The position numbers and the translations under genes were made by a program. A stretch of DNA of 64,000 bases from Neoconidiobolus thromboides FSU 785. Lineage: Eukaryota; Entomophthoromycota; Entomophthoromycetes; Entomophthorales; Neoconidiobolaceae. Where the stretch lies: positions 1 through 64,000 of the forward strand of contig MU626350.1 of the NCBI GenBank assembly GCA_025603075.1. Reading direction: 5' to 3'. Within the stretch, counting starts at the first letter, position 1; every line of letters starts with the position of its first letter. The notes beneath the pieces were generated by a model. That model saw nothing but the letters and a program-made list of their open reading frames with translations. It did no database searches and was not told the origin of the DNA. This document shows positions 57,152-64,000 of the stretch, piece by piece.

Positions 57152-58045
57152 ATGATAAATGAAAACCCTATTGGGTATTTGCTAAACTGTATAGGAGCAA
57201 TATCAGCCATAGCTAGTATACTGTTAATATATATAGTAGTTAAATTAAGATCGTACACGAGGGATCTAAAATTGATAATATTAATAGCATCTATCGAGCT
57301 GATGTTTCCATTAGTATCCATGTCGGATATAATACCAACTATAATAACCAATGACGATGCAATCAATAATCCTGTGCTATGTCAATATTTAGGATTTTTT
57401 ACAATCTTATTGATCTTTTCCCAGTTTATTGTTTCTGCTTTTTTGGCAATGGAAAGATTAAAGGTTGTAACTAAACTTAACATTATCAAATACACCATTT
57501 TTCCTGGGATCTTATCATTATTATTTCATATATGTTTATCAATTTATCTAGCTGTCAATACTGAATTTAAAGCTCAAGCTGCAAAGCTTGTTTGCTCCAT
57601 CTATCCTAAAACTTCAGTTGTTTCAACCATCGCTTTCTATCATTTTATCATTATTTCACTCATGAGTTTAATAATAATCATATTAAGTTATATAAAGATA
57701 GCTTTTTACCTGACCAATTTATCACAGTTTATAGATTTAAATATTACAGAGTGCAATCTTGATACTACTAAGAACAATAAAAAGAGAGCCTCCTTAAGAA
57801 TTTATTATACACTATCCCTTTATTCTATTTGTATGTTTTTAGGCCTTGTGTCAATCGTTATTGATACAATATTTCATCTTCTAGAATCTAATGGAAACTT
57901 ACAATTTATCTTTGGTACTATTGCTACCACTTTAATGACCCTTGGTTTCTTCTTGAACTCTGTTTTGGTGCTTGCTACTCATACCGCAATTAATCATGAG
58001 CTCAAAATTAGAGCAAGGATGTGGTATAATAAAATTTTTAACTAG
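57152..58045 (+). CDS. Rhodopsin-like seven-transmembrane receptor, paralogue 2
   Basis: Intronless, 297 residues from the ATG at 57152 (MINENPIGYLLNCIGA). Seven hydrophobic segments. TM3 starts VLCQYLGFF and ends AMERLKVVTK, so an ERL triplet stands where DRY usually is. An outer-loop Cys follows (AKLVCSIYP). TM7 has LNSVLVLATH. The N-terminal glycosylation sequon is missing and the third inner loop is short with KKRAS. It is similar in layout and key residues to the receptor at 46803-47708 but clearly diverged. Family-1-like GPCRs are rare in Dikarya, so an amoeba- or animal-like receptor set retained or expanded in an early fungus is plausible. The ligand is unknown. Confidence 0.78.
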   Translation: MINENPIGYLLNCIGAISAIASILLIYIVVKLRSYTRDLKLIILIASIELMFPLVSMSDIIPTIITNDDAINNPVLCQYLGFFTILLIFSQFIVSAFLAMERLKVVTKLNIIKYTIFPGILSLLFHICLSIYLAVNTEFKAQAAKLVCSIYPKTSVVSTIAFYHFIIISLMSLIIIILSYIKIAFYLTNLSQFIDLNITECNLDTTKNNKKRASLRIYYTLSLYSICMFLGLVSIVIDTIFHLLESNGNLQFIFGTIATTLMTLGFFLNSVLVLATHTAINHELKIRARMWYNKIFN

Positions 58046-58379
58046 CTTATTATAGGTTTTTGTTCAGTACTGTGATTTACTGATTTATGGTTTTTCAAGT
58101 ATTATAATAATCAACCAGATTATAATCCAATTATTGTTTTAAGTTAAATTGTCTTATGTTATTTTTGTTTAGTTTTAGCAATAGTGCTATGCTATATTTT
58201 TTTGAGCTTTAACCTATTTATCATTTGTTGTTAGTCATAACGTTTTCATAGCTTTCATTTAATTCATATAGTCATTGCTTTATTTGCACAGTACTAAATA
58301 TCAAATCTAAAACTTTAACACAATATGTGTAATAATTAAAGCCATTTAAGAGCAAATCCCTAGGGATAAATTCGAACGT
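58046..58379. other. Intergenic, no gene seen
   Basis: About 330 bp downstream of the receptor gene, featureless. Confidence 0.4.
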
Positions 58380-58471
58380 GAGGTGTTTTTTTGTTTCATC
58401 ACTTTTCCATTTTTGAGTGTTATTTAAGTGGAAAAATTGTCAGTAAAATTCTCAAATCAGGTTATATCCTC
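58380..58471 (-). mobile_element. Foldback element, family A, diverged reverse copy
   Basis: GAGGTGTTTTTTTG start, TTTCATCACTTTTCCATTTT, core GAGTGTTATTTAAGTGG, end ATATCCTC followed by ATATAT. It ends 180 bp upstream of the SDHC start codon. Confidence 0.7.
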
Positions 58472-58651
58472 ATATATTAAGGATTAGTCCAAAAAATCTA
58501 CTAAATAAATAATTAGCGAAATTTTGGTGTAAAAAATTACTTATTTGAACTTAAACATATGTGAATAATAAAGTTTAAAAATGAACCAATCGTCAATAAA
58601 TCACTCTAAAATTAATTTTTGAATTTATACTCATTAGCTTTTTATTTTAAA

Positions 58652-59149
58652 ATGAACGCATTAACCAAGAAAATTATATTAAATGGGGTTACTAAGCCAC
58701 GTGGAGCCACGATATTGAATCAATTAAGTAAATACACTAGCAACACAACTAACAAAGCAGTCTTAGAAAACATCCAAAAAGTAAAAAACAGTCGACCACG
58801 TTCCCCATTTTATGCCTACAACTTGTACCAATCTAATATGGGAGCTTCAATGGGCCATCGTATTGGTGGTGTAGGCTTAGGTCTAGGATTCTATGCTATC
58901 GTTCTCGCTTATCCAGTTTTAGGTTTAACTTCAGATGTAGCTTTGGAATATCTACAAGTTGTACCAGAGCCAGTTAAAACCGGTGCCAAGTTTATCATCG
59001 CTTTCCCATTCATGCTTCATTCCTTTAATGGAGTCCGTCATTTAGTTTGGGATGCCGCTTCTGGTCTTACTGTTAAGGCAGTTGCTAATTCAAGTTATTT
59101 TGTCTTTGGAGCTTCTCTTTTATCCTCTATTGGTTTAGCCTCTTTATAA
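58652..59149 (+). CDS. SDH3: Succinate dehydrogenase cytochrome b560 subunit
   Basis: Single-exon gene of 165 residues from the ATG at 58652. It has a basic presequence-like N-terminus (MNALTKKIILNGVTKPRG), RPRSPFYAYNLYQSNMGASMGHRIGGVGLGLG (the S-x-x-H-R quinone-site region), and the heme-ligand motif HSFNGVRHLVWD with three membrane helices. This is the SDHC membrane anchor of complex II, which passes electrons from succinate to ubiquinone in the mitochondrial inner membrane. The codon choice is noticeably richer in C-ending codons than neighbouring genes, consistent with high expression. An upstream TTG-started extension is not needed. Confidence 0.93.
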   Translation: MNALTKKIILNGVTKPRGATILNQLSKYTSNTTNKAVLENIQKVKNSRPRSPFYAYNLYQSNMGASMGHRIGGVGLGLGFYAIVLAYPVLGLTSDVALEYLQVVPEPVKTGAKFIIAFPFMLHSFNGVRHLVWDAASGLTVKAVANSSYFVFGASLLSSIGLASL

Positions 59150-59920
59150 AAAATTTAAAACTTTATTTTTGTATTATATTTTTTTGTTGAATTGGGATCA
59201 TTTCTCATTAGGTTGTTGAAAAGAAAACAATTAAAGATTATTGGTCAAAATAGTTAAAATTTCATTCGATAAATATCTATTACAAAAAAAATCGAATATA
59301 TTTTTAAATATCATTAATTCTGATCTTAAATTTTAAAAAAGAGTATAAACATTAGGCTAAATCACTCACTCCAATATAATAAGCAAGATTTATGAAACTC
59401 CCAATTGGAAGTTTGTACATAATCTAATCCATTTAGTATAATTCATATGGGGTATATAATGAGCCAATGTGTTAGCGAGCAAAAGTCGACAGTAATAGAT
59501 ATCTAAACTATTAGTTGATTTTTATAATGTTAGAAGTGTAGTGGACACTTTTCATGAAAGTTTATAAAAGTTTCTACTATAATTCTTATTGTTTTTAAAA
59601 TGGTTATTGTTATATAAAGCAAATCAACTATCTCAAAGATTAACTGCATCTTCCTTTCTAACCTTTCACTATATTTTGACAAAAAAGTGATTAACTTTTA
59701 ATATCATCCAGTGCCCTATTTTTATAAAAAGCAAAAAAGATCATAAAATAATCAAATACTGGATAGAAAAAAGTATATCAAAGAGAGCTCATACAAGAAT
59801 ATAGAGCTTTCGTACCTATTGGTGGTATAAATACTAATGTTTCTGATTATCAAGAAGCCGAAAGTGTTTTCTAAAGATAAACATAAATCTTTTTTAATAT
59901 TCATTATCAAAAACAAAATT
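59150..59920. other. Intergenic, no gene seen
   Basis: About 770 bp of AT-rich sequence without a supported feature. Confidence 0.4.
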
Positions 59921-60019
59921 GGAGGATGTTTTTTTGGCTTCATTATTTTTTCCACCTTTTAAGCACTATTTGGGTGGAAAAATTATCAGTAAAATTATTA
60001 AACACAAAAATACATCCCC
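59921..60019 (-). mobile_element. Foldback element, family A, reverse copy (99 bp)
   Basis: GGAGGATGTTTTTTTGGC start, core TTAAGCACTATTTGGGTGG, and end ATACATCCCC. Confidence 0.78.
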
Positions 60020-60439
60020 ATTAGTTGCTACAAAAGAATACAATTACATCTATATTGTATACTTCAATTAGTAGGATTTTATTATTCTATCTATTAAGAA
60101 CTACATCTAATTTGCTTTAATAAATTTCTTGATAGCTAGCTCATTAATCAATTTAGGTATTACTACCACTGTTACTATTTTTTTTAATCAATGATCTTGT
60201 TACAACATCAACATACCATTTTAATTAAAAAATTTCTTATATGACTATAGTACTGTTTACTGCGTTCCATTCGGAAAATATAAATCGTAGCTGTTTTAAA
60301 TAACGCTACACAATATCAGATAAAAAAGCATTATATAGATAAAAAAATTTATTATGATAATGATATTATAAATGATAACAGATAGAAGCCCTCTATGGAT
60401 TGAATTGTAAAATTACTTTTTTAACTATTTTGTTGAAAA

Positions 60440-61576
60440 TCAACGATAGAGTGTTGATAAAAGCTTATTGAGTACAAGTACATAATGAGTAACACTATAA
60501 GGACCAAGCTGTTTTTGTCCACAATTAGGATCTTCATCATAAGATTGATCACAATAAACAAATTCAGTTTTTAAAAATGATATATGGGGATGTATTTTGT
60601 GTTTAAGAATTTTACTAACAACTTTTCCGCTTAAATAGCGCTTAAAAAATGGAAAAAATAATGAAATAAAAAAAACTCTCATATTACGTTCATAAATTTC
60701 AGTTCCCGAGTGAATCTAACTATAGCTCCTTGATGGGACATGAAGCATAATACCATTCATGTTGGTATAAGAGGTCACTCAATGTTTTCCATCTGCAACA
60801 AGTCGAGCAAGTCCTTCATTTCCTACCCTTGGGCTCAAATAAGCAAGTACTTTCATTTGATTATTCAATTTGTTTTCTTTTAAAAAATCTCTCCATCTCA
60901 AAGAACTGATAGTGGCCATAGCAGCACCCAAAGAATACCCAGTGATTAAGAACTTATAAACTTTATATTTTGGATTTTTAAGCAAAGGATACACAGCTTC
61001 TTCAGATTTATACTGTAATGCAGTTATAGCTTCATATATCCCTTTATGGACTAAAACGCCTTCTTTAGCAACAGGATATTGAATAAGCTCGCAGTCAAAA
61101 TCGGTCATCATGTTTTTTAAGCTAATAGTACCGCGATAAGAAATTAAAACAGTTTTAATAGCTGTATCAACCCCAGTTACTGAAAAAAGATTTTTTCTTT
61201 TGTTTCTGATAAATGAACTGTATAAGAAAGTCTTGGAGCAGATACAGTCTCCTCTACGAACTAAAATTTCAGGACAAAGGGGAAGTACGGAATATTTATA
61301 ATTCAAAAACAAATCTTTAATTGTAGAAGAAATAATATTACGTGGTTTAGATAATCTTTTACTTGGTACTCTTTTTTCTAAGGATCGTAAATCTCTAAAT
61401 AACCCACAGCCCTGATGTTTAAATATTGACTTTTTATCAAATAAAGTAAAATACACCCCATTCTTTTTAGCTAGTAAGTTTTTATAGACATTTTTAATCA
61501 TGTTAGAGCCTCGAGATCCATAAACATTAGTGTTGTAATCTAAATTTGATAGCGTTAAGTACTTAACTGAGACCAT
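60440..61576 (-). pseudogene. Class-3 lipase, broken, copy 1
   Basis: The long frame from ATG 61576 to TGA 60779 (265 residues) has TVLISYRGT, LVHKGIYEAI, the nucleophile elbow ITGYSLGAA and LSPRVGN of fungal class-3 lipases. Homology continues past the stop, with VTSYTNMNGIMLHVPSRSYS, another stop, IHSGTEIYERN, then a foldback element at 60586-60680, and finally FVYCDQSYDEDPNC and the VTH-type catalytic His. In the usual D-I/V-x-x-x-P site the Asp is replaced (MNGIMLHVP). Two stops, an insertion and a lost Asp indicate a pseudogene, although a truncated 265-residue protein could still be made. No signal peptide is visible at this start. Confidence 0.75.
60586..60680 (+). mobile_element. Foldback element, family A, inside lipase copy 1
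   Basis: GGGGATGTATTTTGTG start, TTAAGAATTTTACTAACAAC, core CTTAAATAGCGCTTAAAAA, end ACTCTC then ATATTA. It separates the lipase blocks IHSGTEIYERN and KTEFVYCDQS. Confidence 0.8.
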
Positions 61577-61913
61577 TTTAACATAAGTTCCGTTTAGGTA
61601 TAGATCAAATCTTTTGATTTAATCTTTGTTTTGTATCTAAATTATAAATTTAGATTAGTGTTAATCTTCCTCTAGACGACAATTCGCTTCCTTATTTGTT
61701 TATTTAAAGTAGTTAATATTTTTAAGTTTATAAATCCTTTTCTTCATGCGTTTAACTGTATAATCTTGAACCAATCTCACATGTTTTAGATTGTAAACCA
61801 TCATCTATATCGCAAACTCTTCTATACACTGCACAAATTTTGAATATGTTTTATAAAAAAAAATTAAATTTTACCAAGCAACCTTTAAATAGGTTTTAAA
61901 ATTACAAGGATAT
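61577..61913. other. Intergenic between lipase copies
   Basis: About 340 bp with no supported feature. Confidence 0.4.
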
Positions 61914-62007
61914 GAGGGTGTTTTTTTTGGCTCCATTACTTTTTCCATCTTTCAAGCACTATTTGAGTGGAAAAGTTGGCAAAATTCTTAAACAAAAATA
62001 CATCGCC
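61914..62007 (-). mobile_element. Foldback element, family A, between lipase copies
   Basis: GAGGGTGTTTTTTTTGGC start, core TTCAAGCACTATTTGAGTGG, end ACATCGCC followed by ATATAA. Confidence 0.75.
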
Positions 62008-62794
62008 ATATAATAAAAGTTTCTTTTTTCAAAACATTAAAAAAACTCTGCCAAAAATGTATACTAGTTAATATAATATTACTATGGTGTTTAATAATTA
62101 CTACATTTGGTCACTCTAAATTGTATTTATACTCAATTAAAATAGCTAACAAAAATATCATTACTATATTTTCAGTTCTATACAGCAGCCTTGTTGCATT
62201 ATAAGTAAATTGTTTTGGTTAAGAGATTTTTATTATGGTTATAATATAGACCATGGATTTACACTTGAAGCGTTTATATTAAAAATCTTTTATATAGCCA
62301 TGATATTGACAAGAATATATCATAAATGGACAAAACAAAAGTAAAAAAACTTAGCTATATTAATGATTTTTACTGCAATTAACAAAAAGCCGGTCCTAAA
62401 GGCTTATCGAATACAAGCGGACAGAGAACTCCACTATAAGGACCTAGTTGACTTTGACCATAATCAAGGTCTTCATCATAATTCTGACCACAATAAACCA
62501 ATATCGGTTTTCGAAACAATACTTTGCATTCACAAATTCGAGCTGCTCCATGAACATAGCTAAAACTTCTTATGCAAAATAAGTAAAGATATTATTCTTA
62601 TTAGTATATCGAGTAACTGAATAGTTGGCGTCTGCGATGTATTAAGCAAAACCTCCATTATTTACTTTTGGACTTGTATAGGCAAATATCTCCATTTCAT
62701 TGTTCAAGTTATTTTCTTTTAAAAGCCTTTTCCATCTTCGGTTCCCTAAGATAGCTAAAACAGCGCCTAAATCAAACCCAGTGATTTAAAAATT

Positions 62795-62889
62795 GAGACT
62801 GTTTTTTGTAGTTTCATTATTTTTCCATTTTTTAAGCGCTATTGAGTGGAAAGGTCATTGATAAAATTCTTAAACAAAAAAACACATCC
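62795..62889 (-). mobile_element. Foldback element, family A, inside lipase copy 2
   Basis: GAGACTGTTTTTTGTAG start, reverse core TTAAGCGCTATTGAGTGG, end ACACATCCT. It lies just N-terminal to the GFDLG block. Confidence 0.75.
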
Positions 62890-63062
62890 TTATTTGAAAT
62901 TTCTATGCTTTGAGTTTCCAAGTAAGGAAAGGATTAATACTTCGGATTGTTTTTCCAATGTAATTGCTACTTCGTAATAACCTCCATAGATCAAAGCGTT
63001 CTTTTTGGCATCAAGATAAAGAATAGGTTCAAAATCAAGGTCAATTTCCAGCTCCACGATAT

Positions 63063-63155
63063 GAAGACATTTTTTTGTTTAAAAATTTTACTAACAATCT
63101 TCCTGCTTAAATAGCGCTTAAAAAATGGAAAAAGTGATAAAATCAAAAAAATTCA
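63063..63155 (+). mobile_element. Foldback element, family A, second insertion in lipase copy 2
   Basis: GAAGACATTTTTTTG start, TTAAAAATTTTACTAACAAT, core CTTAAATAGCGCTTAAAAA, end AAATTCAC. ATAT stands at both outer ends. Confidence 0.75.
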
Positions 63156-63530
63156 CATATGAAATCAAACAATTTTAATAACTGTATCAACTTTAATTAC
63201 TGCATAAAGACCTTTTTCCTTCTCTTGGATAAAAGAACCTTAGAAAAAAGCCTTAGAACAGATACTGTCACTGCTATGAACTAAATCTTCAGAATAAATA
63301 GAAAGCCTCGTATATATGTAATTTAAACGAAGGCTTTCAATAGATACAGATGTCACATTCCATGATTTAGCTAACTTTTTACTTGGAATACTTTTTTCTA
63401 ATGATGATAAGTCTCCGAATAATCTACACCTTAATTATATGATACCAGGCTCTTTGTCAACTAAACTGGACCATTTATATCTTTTCTTAGCTGATAAATT
63501 TATATTGGTACTTTTAATATGTTAATGCTT

Positions 63531-63935
63531 TAAGGGCTGTAGAAGCTAGTTCAAAAAGTTAAATTTAGTAAAATTATGTTTATGGTTGAAAACATTTTAA
63601 TTATGAAAAAATCACTTATAATTTTGAGGAAAGTGAGCTTATTTGTATTATTTTAAAGTTAGATCCAAAATCACTTAATTTTATTTTATAGACTAAATGG
63701 TTCAAATTCTTGAAAGATATTAATAAAATAAGAAACACTAGTTGCTTTTTTTACTGATATTTTTTATTTAATTAATCTCAATTTTAGAGGAAAATGTTTA
63801 TTTGATTGCAAAATAGACTACTATATCACTTTCACATAAAAAGGATAATTAAGTTGTAGGAAGTAGAATTAATGCACTAACATAACAGTAAAGTTAATTT
63901 AAGAATGTCATTATAAAATGAGTTATTTTATTTAG
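63531..63935. other. Intergenic, no gene seen
   Basis: About 400 bp, very AT-rich, with no supported feature. Confidence 0.4.
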
Positions 63936-64000
63936 TCGTTGAACCAAATTGTAAAAGCTCAAGATGAATTAAATCAATTACAAGGTTCAACTTTTTCCAA
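63936..64000 (+). CDS. Possible partial exon at the window edge
   Basis: After an acceptor-like TTTATTTAG the frame SLNQIVKAQDELNQLQGSTF stays open to the end of the window. It looks helical or coiled-coil. Too short to identify; the start and the rest lie outside or upstream. Confidence 0.3.

Larger units (their letters stand above)
62380..63530 (-). pseudogene. Class-3 lipase, heavily decayed, copy 2
   Basis: Frames on the minus strand match copy 1 block by block: LSSLEKSIPSKKLAKSWN, SICSKAFF, ELEIDLDFEPILYLDAKK, ITGFDLGAVLAILGNRRW, LKENNLNNEMEIFAYTSPK, VTRYTNKNN and VYCGQNYDEDLDYGQSQLG. The nucleophile elbow GYSLG has become GFDLG, so the catalytic Ser is lost. Many stops and shifts occur, and two foldback elements (62795-62889, 63063-63155) are inserted. 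The short plus-strand ORF at 62363-62563 is only its antisense. It lies in tandem with and in the same orientation as copy 1. Confidence 0.8.

Noticed and set aside
62363..62563. Plus-strand 66-residue ORF
   Set aside because: Its reverse strand encodes the C-terminal block of lipase copy 2, so it is an antisense shadow.
1..64000. CRISPR arrays, rRNA or tRNA genes, bacterial operon signals
   Set aside because: No evenly spaced repeats with spacers, no recognisable tRNA B-box fold, no rRNA segments; gene structure is eukaryotic.

Overview
This 64 kb window is AT-rich eukaryotic nuclear DNA. Its genes have short GT-AG introns (mostly about 50-80 bp) and long AT-rich intergenic stretches. The gene set points to a fungus: a PQ-loop basic amino acid exporter, a PMR1-type Ca/Mn pump, an SND2/TMEM208 homologue, a fungal-type secreted S41 peptidase and rhodopsin-like 7TM receptors. 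A succinate dehydrogenase membrane subunit and a citrate carrier show that it keeps respiring mitochondria, which argues against anaerobic gut fungi. Base composition, receptor genes, Kunitz inhibitor and splicing style fit an early-diverging fungus such as a Conidiobolus-like entomophthoromycete. That placement is inference. One 100-base assembly gap (N) lies at 11021-11120.

Layout. 1-9.4 kb is gene-poor and repeat-rich: an open-ended ORF tail, a secreted triple-Kunitz protein, a decayed ORF cluster, a C2H2 zinc-finger protein and several small foldback transposons. 9.4-25.1 kb is gene-dense: RRP1 (rRNA processing), a 15-exon PMR1-type ATPase, a carboxymuconolactone-decarboxylase-like protein, SF3B3/RSE1, a PQ-loop transporter, the citrate carrier CTP1 and the HIT hydrolase HNT1. 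25-34 kb is sparse: a small Cys-rich ORF, RAD18, a remnant of a possible cell-wall protein gene and a Thr-rich repetitive surface protein. 34-56.5 kb holds a GGPP synthase, the DEAD-box helicase DDX42, an S41 peptidase, neurochondrin, a PIP5 kinase, a 7TM receptor, a long-chain acyl-CoA synthetase, an FMN-binding Alr4036-type protein convergent with ORC5, and SND2/TMEM208. 57-64 kb holds a second 7TM receptor, SDHC and two decayed class-3 lipase copies riddled with foldback elements.

The genes do not form a pathway cluster. Shared themes are U2 snRNP function (SF3B3, DDX42), DNA replication and repair (ORC5, RAD18), vacuole/Golgi transport (PQ-loop, PMR1) and secretion (Kunitz, S41, Thr-rich protein, lipases).

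The most distinctive structure is a dispersed set of at least 19 short non-coding inverted-repeat elements. One family is about 93-106 bp, with a 187 bp extended form, and the other is about 255-263 bp. Both have ends close to GGGGATG...CATCCCC, and several copies lie inside the lipase pseudogenes. Exon coordinates given below were built by hand from reading-frame continuity and GT-AG sites.
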